The notes below the pieces were generated by a model. It saw nothing but the letters and a program-made list of their open reading frames with translations, did not search any database and was not told where the DNA came from. From assembly GCF_014645795.1 (NCBI RefSeq), contig NZ_BMMK01000007.1, positions 124,001-188,000 on the forward strand: a DNA stretch of 64,000 nt, read 5' to 3'. Origin of the DNA: Longimycelium tulufanense. Lineage in GTDB: Bacteria; Actinomycetota; Actinomycetes; Mycobacteriales; Pseudonocardiaceae. Position numbers and translations under genes: made by a program. Below are positions 28,108 through 37,202 of the stretch, piece by piece. Positions within the stretch are counted from its first letter, which is position 1, and every line of letters begins with the position of its first letter.

Positions 28108-29577
28108 GTGAAACTGGGGATCATTGGCGGCGGTGGCGCCGCCGCATCATTGCTGGACGCACTCAACCGAACATCGTGCCGAGACCTGGAGATCACGCTC
28201 TTCGAGCCGGCGAAGAACCTGGGCCAGGGCCGTGCCTACCAGCCCGACACCGATCTCGCCCTGTTGAACGTGCCCGCGGGCCGGATGTCCCTCCGGGAGG
28301 ACGATCCGCGGCACTTCGTGCGCTGGGTCGGCACCCAGCCCACCTACCGCGACCTCGGACCGGTCGACGAGAAGGGCTTCTTCCCCCGCAGGATCTTCGG
28401 TGAGTACCTGGCATCGTGCGTATCAGGTGCGATGAACGATTTTGCGGACCGTGGCCGACCGGTGCGGCTCGTCGACAGCGCCGTCATGGCGGCCCGCACC
28501 GACGGTCCTCGGCTCGACCTGCGCACCGTTGACGGGACACTGCATCGAGGATTCGACCGGATCGTCCTGTGCACCGGCACGGGTGCACCGGCCGACGTCT
28601 ACCACCTGGCTGGCGAGCCAGGGTTCATTCCTGATCCCTATCCACTATGGACGCAGCTGGCGGGGATTCCAGACACCTGCAGGGTGCTGGTACTCGGTAC
28701 GGGCCTCACCGCGGTCGACACGGTGCTGTTCCTGCTCCACACCGGACACCGCGGACGGATCATCATGGCGTCCAGGAAGGGACTGCTCCCCGCCGTGCGA
28801 GGAGCGACCTCCGGCCTGGAGCTTCGTCACCTGTCCTTGGCGGCGCTCCGGGCGGCGCTCGACGACCAACCGGTGATGACGTGCGCGCGTCTGCTCCACC
28901 TGCTCCGTGCCGAGCTGGTCTCGAACGGAGTTGACCTCGCCGTGGCGGCACGGGATTTCCATCCCGGTGAGGATCCGCACAGGCGTCTCCGGCGACAGGT
29001 TCGCCAGGCCGCCAGCGGTGTCAACACCTGGCAGAACGTGGTTGTCCAGGCGACGCTCAGCTCGGTCGAGACCCTCTGGCACGCCATGCCCGCCCGGGAG
29101 CGGGAGCGCTTCCTGGCCCGCTGGCACCAGACGTTCAACAGCATGCTCAGCCCCATGCCGCCACAAACGGCCGCCCGGCTGCTCACCGCCATGGACGAGG
29201 GCCAGCTGGTGGTTCGGCGGGGCTTGGTCGATGTCCGGTCCTTCGGTCGGGGATTCCTCGCCCATACCGCCTACCAGGACACTTCGGCGGACATCGTGGT
29301 GAACACCGTTCGCCCTGAGACCGGGGTGATCAGTTCCTCCGCCACCGCACTCGTGGGCAGTCTCGTCGGGCAGGGACTCGCCTCGCGGCATCCACACGGT
29401 GGCGTGGCGGTCGATCCCGACACGGATCGCGTCCTCGGCGCGACCGGAGCCACCGGCCCCAAGGTGTTCGCACTCGGACACCTGACGTGCGGCACCCACT
29501 ACTACACCAGCTCGATGCTCATGATCCGCCGGCGGGCGGCCGTCGTAGCCGACATGGCTACCAGCGACGCGCACTGA
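28108..29577 (+). CDS. FAD/NAD(P)-binding oxidoreductase-like protein (NAD_binding_9 type)
   Basis: A 489-residue flavoprotein-like enzyme. The dinucleotide motif LGIIGGGGAAASLLDAL opens the protein (residues 3-19); GQGRAYQPD and LLNVPAGRMSLRED, typical of this family, follow at residues 44-70; the second nucleotide motif VLVLGTGLTAVDTVLF is near residue 193; and the C-terminus has VFALGHLTCGTHYYTSS. It begins with GTG, with only a weak GAAAG ahead. No close functional relative is recognised; proteins of this fold include N-hydroxylating and other two-nucleotide monooxygenases. It lies 114 bp after the aldolase gene and 87 bp before the PLP-like gene. Confidence 0.78.
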   Translation: MKLGIIGGGGAAASLLDALNRTSCRDLEITLFEPAKNLGQGRAYQPDTDLALLNVPAGRMSLREDDPRHFVRWVGTQPTYRDLGPVDEKGFFPRRIFGEYLASCVSGAMNDFADRGRPVRLVDSAVMAARTDGPRLDLRTVDGTLHRGFDRIVLCTGTGAPADVYHLAGEPGFIPDPYPLWTQLAGIPDTCRVLVLGTGLTAVDTVLFLLHTGHRGRIIMASRKGLLPAVRGATSGLELRHLSLAALRAALDDQPVMTCARLLHLLRAELVSNGVDLAVAARDFHPGEDPHRRLRRQVRQAASGVNTWQNVVVQATLSSVETLWHAMPARERERFLARWHQTFNSMLSPMPPQTAARLLTAMDEGQLVVRRGLVDVRSFGRGFLAHTAYQDTSADIVVNTVRPETGVISSSATALVGSLVGQGLASRHPHGGVAVDPDTDRVLGATGATGPKVFALGHLTCGTHYYTSSMLMIRRRAAVVADMATSDAH

Positions 29578-29664
29578 ATCGTGCCGGGAAGCGTCCCGGC
29601 AAACAGCCTCAAGCAGTCGACATATTCGGAATTCGCCTTCCCTTCCAGTACAAGGGGACCCCCT

Positions 29665-31032
29665 GTGACGAACACCCAGGTAGCTGTCGACCTCTTCAAC
29701 AGCACGATCAGGACCACGAACTCGGACAGCCTCATCACGAGGTACTACAACGGTGTCAAGCTCGCGTCGTCGGGGATGGGCCGGACCCCACCCGCGGCGG
29801 GATTCGCACCGGCCCACGACTATCCCGAACTGGATGACCGCTGGGAGGAATACTTCAGCGTGGCGCGTGCGGCGTGGCGGCCGGTGCGGCCGTACCAGGA
29901 CCACGACCTGGCGTTGCTCGACCTCATGCGCAACCCGGCGACACGCACGACCAAGACCACCGCGTCGCTGCTCATGGTGGCCAGAGCGGTCACCCACATC
30001 CACCGGACCGGCGAGCGCATCCTCATCTTCACCCCGTCGTCGGGAAACAAGGCTATCGCGCTACGGGACGCGGTGGCCAGGGCACTCCAGCTCGGCCTGG
30101 TGGCCCCGGATCAGCTGCGCATCGCCACCCTCACCCCGCTGAGCACGTTGCACAAGTTCCGGCGCAGCTACCTGACCGAGTCCGACGAGCTCCGCCGCCT
30201 GAACCCGGTCATGGTCTACAGCGGTGGGACGGCCAGCGACGTCAAGGAGATCGGGACGGAATTCGTGGCAGCCGCCCGACAGCGGGCGGACGACCTCCGG
30301 ATCTGGTACTCGCTGGACATCAACAACTACAAGATCGCGGATGCGTGCCGGGCGTTTTTCGAGCACGAGTTCGGTGGGAGGCCGCGCGGGCGACGGCTGC
30401 ACGCGCACGCCGTGTCCAGCGCCTACGGGCTTCTCGGCTACCAGCACGGTCTCGACACAATGGCGCGGGTCGGCATCAGCGTGTCGCAACCGGGCTTCCT
30501 GCTCGTGCAGCATATGGCCACGAGCGACATGGTTCGGCACTACCTACGCGAGGGCGTCGGCACGGATCGCCAGGTCGACTACCACCTCGATGCCGCCACG
30601 AGCCTGTTGTGCCAGGACGCATCTCCCCACTTCCCCCAGGCGACCTGGAGCGTGGGGGAAAACCTCGAACCAACCTTCTACACAAACAACCCGCCGACGG
30701 CACCGGAGATGACCCGGCTGATCTCCACGCACGGAGGTTCGGCCATCGTAGTCTCGCTCTACGAGTGCCTGACCCGCTACGCGACCGTTCGGAATCGGCT
30801 GGGAGGCGCGGGATGCGCGCTTCCGGCCGATCCGCGCACGCTGGGTGAGTGGTCGTTGGTGATGGGGCTGACGGGCGTGTTGAACGCCGTCGACCGCGGT
30901 CTGGTCGGCAACTTCGACGAGATCGTCCTGCACGGTTCCGGCCTCTACTTCCTTCCCGGGGAGCAGGGGATCGAACTCGGCAACGTCACGGCGGTGGACA
31001 ACGCCGACGACGTCCTGCGGACCGTGCTGTGA
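29665..31032 (+). CDS. DUF6002-like protein with fold-type II PLP enzyme motifs
   Basis: A 455-residue protein of no assigned function. Two features recall threonine-synthase-like (fold type II) PLP enzymes: a candidate PLP lysine K97 in RNPATRTTKTTASL, similar to NPTxSxKxR, and, 30 residues on, FTPSSGNKAIALRDAV, like the SGN loop that holds the PLP ring. A glycine-rich YSGGTASDV near residue 185 might hold phosphate. I believe it belongs to the family labelled DUF6002, but this rests on recall. GTG 29665 is chosen with AAGGGG seven bases upstream. The next gene starts 34 bp later. Confidence 0.68.
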   Translation: MTNTQVAVDLFNSTIRTTNSDSLITRYYNGVKLASSGMGRTPPAAGFAPAHDYPELDDRWEEYFSVARAAWRPVRPYQDHDLALLDLMRNPATRTTKTTASLLMVARAVTHIHRTGERILIFTPSSGNKAIALRDAVARALQLGLVAPDQLRIATLTPLSTLHKFRRSYLTESDELRRLNPVMVYSGGTASDVKEIGTEFVAAARQRADDLRIWYSLDINNYKIADACRAFFEHEFGGRPRGRRLHAHAVSSAYGLLGYQHGLDTMARVGISVSQPGFLLVQHMATSDMVRHYLREGVGTDRQVDYHLDAATSLLCQDASPHFPQATWSVGENLEPTFYTNNPPTAPEMTRLISTHGGSAIVVSLYECLTRYATVRNRLGGAGCALPADPRTLGEWSLVMGLTGVLNAVDRGLVGNFDEIVLHGSGLYFLPGEQGIELGNVTAVDNADDVLRTVL

Positions 31033-31066
31033 CCGATTGGCCCGACATCGTCGGATGGGAGCCGCT

Positions 31067-31978
31067 GTGAGACTGGGAGTTGTCATCCTCCCCGAGTACC
31101 CCTGGCCCGAGGCATGTCAGATCTGGACCGCTGCCGAGGAACTCGGCCTCCACCATGCCTGGACGTTCGACCACCTGTCCTGGCGCTCGCTCCGCGACGG
31201 CCCGTGGTACGACTCGATGACGACGTTGGGCGCCGTAGCCGCCGTGACCAGCCGGATCCGGCTCGGAACCCTGGTGGTGTCGCCGAACTTCCGCCATCCC
31301 GTCCCGACCGCCAAGCACGTGATGACATTGGACGAGGTGAGTGGTGGAAGGTTCATCTTCGGGATGGGTGCGGGTGCCGCCGGTGCCGATGGCACGGCGC
31401 TCGGGGGAACACCGCTGGAGCCCGCGGAGCGTGTGCAACGGTTCCGCGAGTTCGTCGAGTTCTCCGACGTTCTCCTTCGACAGGACACCATCAGCTGGCG
31501 GGGCCGCTGCTATGCCGCGGTGGACGTGAAGATGGTGCCCGGATGTGTCCAGCGGCCCCGGGTCCCCTTCGCTATCGCCGCCGCAGGACCGCGTGCCATG
31601 CGGATCGCGGCACGACACGGCCAGACCTGGGTCACCATCGGCAACGCCGATCAACCCGGTGCGCAGCCGGAAGATACGGCGTTCGCCGTGCTCGCCGAGC
31701 AGCTGGAGCGGCTGCAGAAGGCGTGCTCCCGGGAGGACCGGGATTCGGCGCGTATCGGGAAGCTGGTCAACCTGAGCAGGATCGTTGCCGATCCGTTCGA
31801 TTCACCGGAGCGTCTTGCCGACCTCGTCGGCCGGTGTCACGAACTCGGGTTCACTGATGTCCTGGTCAACTATCCCCGCACGACGGGCGTGTTCTCCGGC
31901 GGGATCGCGGAGTTCGAGCGCGCGGTGAGCCATGTGCTCGGCCTGATGGACCGACCGGATCCCGCCACAACGTCGTAG
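31067..31978 (+). CDS. LLM-class flavin- or F420-dependent oxidoreductase
   Basis: A 303-residue luciferase-like TIM-barrel oxidoreductase. Typical segments are LGVVILPEYPWPEACQIWTA at the N-terminus, WTFDHLSWRSL near residue 36, VTSRIRLGTLVVSPNFRHP, DEVSGGRFIFGMGAG near residue 92, and IAAAGPRAMRIAARHGQTW near residue 170. Such proteins use FMN or F420; actinomycetes make F420, and the sequence does not decide. The GTG start at 31067 has GGGAG five bases upstream; the frame is open a little further left. Part of the 27-33.7 kb operon. Confidence 0.85.
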   Translation: MRLGVVILPEYPWPEACQIWTAAEELGLHHAWTFDHLSWRSLRDGPWYDSMTTLGAVAAVTSRIRLGTLVVSPNFRHPVPTAKHVMTLDEVSGGRFIFGMGAGAAGADGTALGGTPLEPAERVQRFREFVEFSDVLLRQDTISWRGRCYAAVDVKMVPGCVQRPRVPFAIAAAGPRAMRIAARHGQTWVTIGNADQPGAQPEDTAFAVLAEQLERLQKACSREDRDSARIGKLVNLSRIVADPFDSPERLADLVGRCHELGFTDVLVNYPRTTGVFSGGIAEFERAVSHVLGLMDRPDPATTS

Positions 31979-32003
31979 ATCCACATTCCGTACGAGGTGT
32001 CGT

Positions 32004-32690
32004 ATGAACGCTGTCCCCTTGTCCCCCACGGATCGCAGTACGATCAAGCGCCACAGGGATCGTGCGGTCACCGACCGCGCGGCCCTGTACGACGTCTTGG
32101 ACGCGGGACCGGTCTGCCATCTGGCTTTCGTTACCGACGATGGGAGTCCGGTTGTGTTGCCGACATGCTATGGCCGTGACGGTGACACTCTCTACGTGCA
32201 CGGTTCCTCCGGGGCGCACAGTCTAGGGCTCGCCGGGGCTGGGAGTGAGATCTGCGTGGCGGTCACGGCGCTCGACGGGATCGTTTACGGGAGGTCCGTG
32301 TTCCATCATTCGGTCAACTACCGATCGGCCGTGATTCACGGTGTCGGCCGTGCTGTCGCGGACGAGGAGGGCAAGCTGCGTGGGTTGCGGGCCCTCGCCG
32401 AACACGTCGCGCCGGGATCATGGGATTACGCCCGGCGGCCGAACCGCAAGGAGCTCGCGGCGGTGTCGGTCGTGGCGCTCGATCTCACCGAGGCCGCGGT
32501 CAAGGTTCGTACCGGACCACCGCGCGACGGCACGGAGGCCAGTTCCTCCCCCGATGTGTGGGCCGGAGTCGTCCCGGTGCGTCCGGTAGCCGGGGAACCG
32601 GAGCCGTGCCCCCACGTGCCGATGGGTGTGCCGGTTCCGGAACACATCCTACGACGCGTCGGTGGCACGACCGCATCGCGCCAGCACTGA
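32004..32690 (+). CDS. PPOX-fold (pyridoxamine 5'-phosphate oxidase family) protein
   Basis: A 228-residue split-barrel flavin- or haem-binding protein similar to NimA-type nitroreductases. The motif GPVCHLAFVTDDGSPVVLPT at residues 35-54 and LYVHGSSGAH near residue 63 are standard, followed by FHHSVNYRSAVIHGVG near residue 100, where His and Tyr match the region that binds cofactor. It begins 25 bp after the LLM gene and shares its stop with the start of the transporter gene (TGATG). Its role in the operon is unknown. Confidence 0.82.
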   Translation: MNAVPLSPTDRSTIKRHRDRAVTDRAALYDVLDAGPVCHLAFVTDDGSPVVLPTCYGRDGDTLYVHGSSGAHSLGLAGAGSEICVAVTALDGIVYGRSVFHHSVNYRSAVIHGVGRAVADEEGKLRGLRALAEHVAPGSWDYARRPNRKELAAVSVVALDLTEAAVKVRTGPPRDGTEASSSPDVWAGVVPVRPVAGEPEPCPHVPMGVPVPEHILRRVGGTTASRQH

Positions 32691-33658
32691 TGGCGGGCAC
32701 TACCACAAAGATGGGTTCGTCGTCGCGGTGGGTGCTCGCCGCGGCGTTGGGCGCCGCGCTCAACGGACTCTCGGCGACACTGGTTCGACTTTCGCACGCG
32801 ACACCATCGACGGCGGCGGCGTTCCGTTGCCTCTACGCACTGCCTTTCCTCGGTGTGCTGGCGTACGTCTACCACCGGGCCGCCGGGCCGACCCAGCGAG
32901 CGGCTCCGAGGTTCCGGGAGTGGACGCTCTGGCTGCTCGTGGGGTTCTTCTTCGCGTTGGACCTGGTGCTGTGGAACGTCTCGGTCGGCATGGTCGGCGC
33001 CGGGATCGCAACCGTCCTGGTGAATGCGCAGGCGATCTTCGTCGGGCTGGCGGGCTGGCTGCTCGGGGAGCCGCCGCAGCGACGGGTGCTGGCTGCGCTG
33101 CCGATCCTGTTCGGAGCGCTCGTCATGGTTTCCGGCGTGCTCGGTGGGGGTTCCTACGGGCACGATCCGGTTGCCGGAACGGCCTTCGGCCTGGCAGCGG
33201 CGCTCGCGTACGCCGTCTACCTGATCACGTTGCGGCGGGCCACGCGAAGCCCGCGGCCGGCAACGGTGGCGTTGTTCACCACCACCACCGCCGCGGGCCT
33301 GTGGGGTACGGGTTTCGGTCTCGCGCTGGGTGATTTCCAGCTCACACCGCTCTGGCCGATGCACGGATGGCTCCTGCTACTGGCCTTCAGCGGTCAGGTT
33401 GCCGGCTGGATCCTCGTCACCCTGGCGCTGCCCCGCCTCCCCATCGCGGTCACGTCGATGGTGCTGCTCGTCCAACCCGCCACGGCACTCGTCTACGGTG
33501 CGGTGATCCTGGGTGAGCGACCCTCGCCGCTGCAGTGCGCGGGTGCGGTGCTGATCCTGGTGGTCGTGGTATGGGCGGGCCGGACCGGGCCACGGCCCGC
33601 CTCCGCGGACACCGACCCAACTCGTTCCCCGGACCGGGCGTTGTCCACATCGGACTGA
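32690..33658 (+). CDS. EamA/DMT-family transporter
   Basis: A 322-residue inner-membrane protein with ten hydrophobic helices in two EamA repeats (about residues 10-145 and 160-300); the repeat ends LVNAQAIFVGLAGWLLGEPP and LVQPATALVYGAVILGERP are hallmark sequences. It probably exports a small metabolite or amino acid. The ATG overlaps the PPOX stop (TGATG), and another ATG 21 bases downstream is possible. As last gene of the operon it is a natural exporter for the pathway product; a perfect hairpin follows. Confidence 0.88.
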   Translation: MAGTTTKMGSSSRWVLAAALGAALNGLSATLVRLSHATPSTAAAFRCLYALPFLGVLAYVYHRAAGPTQRAAPRFREWTLWLLVGFFFALDLVLWNVSVGMVGAGIATVLVNAQAIFVGLAGWLLGEPPQRRVLAALPILFGALVMVSGVLGGGSYGHDPVAGTAFGLAAALAYAVYLITLRRATRSPRPATVALFTTTTAAGLWGTGFGLALGDFQLTPLWPMHGWLLLLAFSGQVAGWILVTLALPRLPIAVTSMVLLVQPATALVYGAVILGERPSPLQCAGAVLILVVVVWAGRTGPRPASADTDPTRSPDRALSTSD

Positions 33659-33680
33659 TCCGCACCGGCCTGTTGCCCGG

Positions 33681-33708
33681 GGAGGGCCAGCCCCCGAACT
33701 GGCCCTCC
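33681..33708. terminator. bidirectional terminator hairpin
   Basis: GGAGGGCCAG (33681-33690) pairs perfectly with CTGGCCCTCC (33699-33708), with an 8-nt loop, between the convergent transporter and DUF3037 genes. Confidence 0.75.
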
Positions 33709-34098
33709 TCAGCGCACGAGGCGGTCGAGGAGACGGTCCAGGTCGGCTTCGGGATCGTCGGTCAGGCCGGTGTGCACCGGGCCGGCCTGGATCACGGTGC
33801 TGCGCGGCGCGGTCAGCCACCGGAACCGCTGGCCCAGGCTCATCTGGGCGCCGGCCGGGCCGGCGTCCTCCCCGCCGAGGCAGGTCATCTCCCAGGCGCG
33901 CAGCGCAGCCCGCATGGCGGCAACGTCCGCCGAGGGATCGAGGGCGCGCAGCCTGGTCTCGTCGAGGTGGACTCGTGCGCCGAGGAAGTCGCGGGCCTGG
34001 CAGTAGAGCAGCACCCCGGCGTTGATCTGCTCCCCGCGCTCCACCCGGGGCACGACGCGGATGAGTGCGTACTCGAAGGGGTCGCGCTCGCCGCTCAC
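33709..34098 (-). CDS. DUF3037-domain protein
   Basis: A 129-residue protein with the DUF3037 pattern: FEYALIRVVPRVERGEQINAGVLLYC at residues 8-33, ARVHLDETRLRALDP, and the C-terminal LTAPRSTVIQAGPVHTGLTDDPEADLDRLL. The family is widely found beside HipA-like kinase genes, as here, where its start overlaps the upstream gene's stop by 4 bp (ATGA). The function is unknown; the conserved partnership suggests that it assists or restrains the kinase. Confidence 0.85.
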   Translation of the reverse strand: MSGERDPFEYALIRVVPRVERGEQINAGVLLYCQARDFLGARVHLDETRLRALDPSADVAAMRAALRAWEMTCLGGEDAGPAGAQMSLGQRFRWLTAPRSTVIQAGPVHTGLTDDPEADLDRLLDRLVR

Positions 34099-34880
34099 GC
34101 CGCAGCCTCCGGCAGCCAGACCGCCGAGGCGGTGGCCCGCTCCGCGAGATGGTCGACGTAGGCACGGCGGACGGCGTCCGGACCGACGAAGCCGGGCTCG
34201 TCGGCCAGCCAGTCGGCCGGCACCAGGCCGACGACCTCGGTGAGCAGGTCGGCGGTGACCTTGTCGCGCAGCTCGCGGTCAACCTCGGCGAGGTCGTTGA
34301 CGAACGGGGCGAGCACGTGGTCGCTGGCGTCGTAGGGCCGGCGCACCGCCTTCTCGGCGGTGGGCCAGTTGTGGTGGAAGATGAGCGAGGCGCCATGGTC
34401 GATCAACCACAGCTCACCGTGCCAGACCAGCATGTTGGGATTGCGCCAGCTCCGGTCGACGTTGCCGATCAGCGCGTCCAGCCACAGCACCCGTGCCGCC
34501 CAGGCCGGCTCGGCCGAGAACGAGACCGGGTTGAAGTCCAGGGCGCCCGGGAGGAAATCCACGCCGAGGTTGGTGCCGGCGCTGGCCCGTAGCAGGTCCT
34601 GTACCTCCTGGTCGGGCTCGGCCGGGGCGAGTGCCGGGTCCAGCTCGACCAGCACCAGCTCGGGCACGCGCAGCCCGACCCGGCGGGCCAGCTCGGTGCC
34701 GACCACCTCGGCCACCAGCGCCTTGCGGCCCTGCCCGGCGCCCCGGAACTTCACGACGTAGGTGCCCAGGTCGTCGGTCTCGACGACACCGGGCAACGAC
34801 CCGCCTTCACGCAGCGGCGTGACATAGCGCAGGGCTGTCACCTGGTTCAACACTCGGCGAAGCATAGACGGGCAGGTCAT
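34095..34880 (-). CDS. HipA-like kinase domain protein
   Basis: A 261-residue protein related to the HipA kinase fold. It has an N-terminal lobe with YVVKFRGAGQGRKALVAEVVGTELARR (lysine and helix C region, residues 41-67), a catalytic segment VLWLDALIGNVDRSWRNPNML near residue 133 that carries the D..xxN pattern, and LWLIDHGASLIFHH near residue 157 in the position of the metal-binding DFG-like aspartate. It is much shorter than E. coli HipA (440) and lacks an adjacent HipB antitoxin. GGAAA precedes the ATG at 34880; ATG 34865 is also possible. Coupled to DUF3037. Confidence 0.82.
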   Translation of the reverse strand: MTCPSMLRRVLNQVTALRYVTPLREGGSLPGVVETDDLGTYVVKFRGAGQGRKALVAEVVGTELARRVGLRVPELVLVELDPALAPAEPDQEVQDLLRASAGTNLGVDFLPGALDFNPVSFSAEPAWAARVLWLDALIGNVDRSWRNPNMLVWHGELWLIDHGASLIFHHNWPTAEKAVRRPYDASDHVLAPFVNDLAEVDRELRDKVTADLLTEVVGLVPADWLADEPGFVGPDAVRRAYVDHLAERATASAVWLPEAAA

Positions 34881-34949
34881 GCCATTTTCCGCCGGAGAAC
34901 GCGTGAGGAGGACCTCTCCGCGGCGGAAACCGCGCCTCGTCGCCCGGGT

Positions 34950-37004
34950 TCACGGGGCATGGGCGACCTCGTCGCGTGGCCGGGTTCCCCGCTCCCAAGC
35001 CGCCAATTCACCGGCGATCCGCCGTACCCGGGGATCCTCCCGAAACTTCTCGAGGGTCACCGGCAGGGGTAACCGCCAGTTCGGGTACTCGTCGACCGTG
35101 CCGGGCAGGTTGGGCTGACGGGTCTCCCCGAGCACGTCGTAAGGCGAGGCGAGGAGCAGGCGGCACGGGGTACGCGTCAGGAACCGGTGCATGGCCACGA
35201 CGATGTCATCCTCGGTGACCATGTCCCCTGTGGTGGTGCCGTCGACGGGGATGGTGCCGTCGGTCGGCGCGTCGCCGAGCAATCCCTGGTCACGGAGCAA
35301 CGCCAGCAGCTCCGTCCGTTCGGAGGCAGCCTGCCTGGCTTCTCGCGCGGGATCGTCGAGCAGTCCGAGGTCGGCGCGCACGCGGACGTGCTCGCCGCGC
35401 AGGAAGCCGTGGGCGGTGGGCAGGTCGTGGGTGGAGATGCTGGCGGCGGCCAGACTCGGCCACTGCTCGGGTGGGAGTAGTGACCGGCCCGGGGCGTCGT
35501 CGTCGCGTTGGAACCACAGCACCGCCGTACCCAGAACCTCCTGCCGCCGTAGCCGGGTGCGCACCGCTGGTTCGACGGTGCCGAGGTCCTCGCCGATGAC
35601 GACTGCACCTGCCCGACGTGCCTCGAGGGTGAGCACGGCGAGCATGGCCTCGGCGTCGTAGTGGACATAGGTGCCCCGTACGGGCGGCTCGCCGGGCGGG
35701 ATCCACCACATTCGCCACAGGCCCATGACGTGGTCCACCCGGATGCCGCCGGCATGGCGGAGCACTGCACGCACCATGTCGCGCAGCGGCCGGTAGCCCT
35801 CGACGGCCAGCCGGTCCGGCCGCCACGGCGCGAGCTGCCAGTCCTGGCCGCGCTGGCTGAAGGCGTCCGGCGGGGCGCCGATGGTGACACCGGTGCCGAT
35901 GACGTCCTGCAGTGCCCAGGCATCGGCGCCACCCGGGTCCACTCCGACGGCGAGGTCGTGCACGATGCCCAGCGGCATGCCGGCATTGCGAGCGGCGTGT
36001 TGGGCGGCGGCGAGCTGGCTGTCGCACTGGCGTTGCAGCCAGGCGTGGAAGGCAACGCGTGGGGCCAACTCGACGCGAGCGGCCGCGACCTGTGAACTGG
36101 CGGGGTGGCGTAGCGGGGCGGGCCAGCCGCGCCAGTCCGGACCGTGGCGCTCCGCGAGCGCGCAAAAGGTGGCGAAGTCGGCCACCGCGTCGACAGGTGC
36201 GTCGGTGTCGGCTGTGTTCCCGTGCTGGTCGGACCGCCGCTGGTCGCGCTGCCACAGCAGCTCCAAGGCGGAGCGCTTCGCTGCCCAAACCGCGTCGTAG
36301 TCGATCACCTCGATACTGCTCGGCCGCATCTCATCGATGCGGTGACGAGTCTCCGGATCAGCCCGGTGATAGGCCGCCGTGTCGGTGACGCGCAGATAGA
36401 GCGGGTTGGTGCAGCGGCGGCTGGAGGGTGAGTAGGGCGAGGCGGGAACTGGGTGCAGGGGGGTGATCGCGTGCAGCGGATTGCACAACACCAGTCCTGC
36501 GCCCAGGCCCCGTGCCGCCCAGCGGGCGAAGTCTCGGAGGTCGCCGAGGTCGCCCATCCCCCACGATCCGGCGGAGCGGAGGGCGTAGAGCTGGAGGGCC
36601 CAGCCCCAGGAGCGAGCGGGTGGGGTCAGGCACGGCGGCGTGACGATGACCGTGGCCAGCCGGTGACCGAGGGTCAGGTGGTGGTAGCCGAGTGGGAGGT
36701 CTGGCGGGAGGCCATCGGTCAGGCGGCGCTCGGTGCCGTCCTCACAACGCAGCTCGGCGGCCGCGGGGAGGTGGCGGTGGCTGCCCTGGCGCACGACGAG
36801 CGTCGGGGGCAGCGTGGTGGGCTCGCGGGTGGCGGCCACGGCGTCCAGCTCGCGGCGCACGGCGGCCGGTGTGGCGGCGTCCACTCCCAGCCGCTCGAGC
36901 ACGGCGACGACCACGTCGGGGTCGACCGTGACCCGCTGCCGCTGGTCGTTCTCGTACCAGGTGGCCACGCCGTGGGCGGCCGCGAGCCGGGCGAGCTCGG
37001 TGTC
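34950..37004 (-). CDS. malQ: 4-alpha-glucanotransferase (amylomaltase)
   Basis: A GH77 enzyme that transfers alpha-1,4-glucan segments during maltodextrin or glycogen turnover. Landmarks include ARLAAAHGVATWYEN at the N-terminus (the actinobacterial MalQ extension), SWGMGDLGDLRDFARWA, PSSRRCTNPLYLRV, the nucleophile region GIRVDHVMGLWRMW, the acid/base segment VVIGEDLGTVEPAVR, and ISTHDLPTAHGF. The start is uncertain: GTG 37004 begins the conserved part, while GTG 37124 would add 40 Pro/Arg-rich residues; neither has a good ribosome site. It diverges from glgX-treY-treZ and may share regulation. Confidence 0.93.
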   Translation of the reverse strand, partial: DTELARLAAAHGVATWYENDQRQRVTVDPDVVVAVLERLGVDAATPAAVRRELDAVAATREPTTLPPTLVVRQGSHRHLPAAAELRCEDGTERRLTDGLPPDLPLGYHHLTLGHRLATVIVTPPCLTPPARSWGWALQLYALRSAGSWGMGDLGDLRDFARWAARGLGAGLVLCNPLHAITPLHPVPASPYSPSSRRCTNPLYLRVTDTAAYHRADPETRHRIDEMRPSSIEVIDYDAVWAAKRSALELLWQRDQRRSDQHGNTADTDAPVDAVADFATFCALAERHGPDWRGWPAPLRHPASSQVAAARVELAPRVAFHAWLQRQCDSQLAAAQHAARNAGMPLGIVHDLAVGVDPGGADAWALQDVIGTGVTIGAPPDAFSQRGQDWQLAPWRPDRLAVEGYRPLRDMVRAVLRHAGGIRVDHVMGLWRMWWIPPGEPPVRGTYVHYDAEAMLAVLTLEARRAGAVVIGEDLGTVEPAVRTRLRRQEVLGTAVLWFQRDDDAPGRSLLPPEQWPSLAAASISTHDLPTAHGFLRGEHVRVRADLGLLDDPAREARQAASERTELLALLRDQGLLGDAPTDGTIPVDGTTTGDMVTEDDIVVAMHRFLTRTPCRLLLASPYDVLGETRQPNLPGTVDEYPNWRLPLPVTLEKFREDPRVRRIAGELAAWERGTRPRDEVAHAP

Positions 37005-37202
37005 CACGGGTGCGGATGCTGCCAGTGGTGGTGTCCGGGGACCGGCGGTGTCATCCAGACGTCGGCATGTCGGGGTCGGGCCTGGACGCCCGCCGGGCTC
37101 GGCCGCGCGCCTCCGGTCGTGCACCGGGTCGGGTGGACCTCGCGGTGGGCCGGGTCGCGTGCCGCGCGGAGTGGGCGGGTGTCTGGTACGTCAGATCGTG
37201 TG

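Noticed and set aside
36453-37202. Extension of the GlgX frame by 250 codons upstream
   Set aside because: It overlaps malQ on the opposite strand and has shadow composition; GlgX homology begins at the ATG at 37203.
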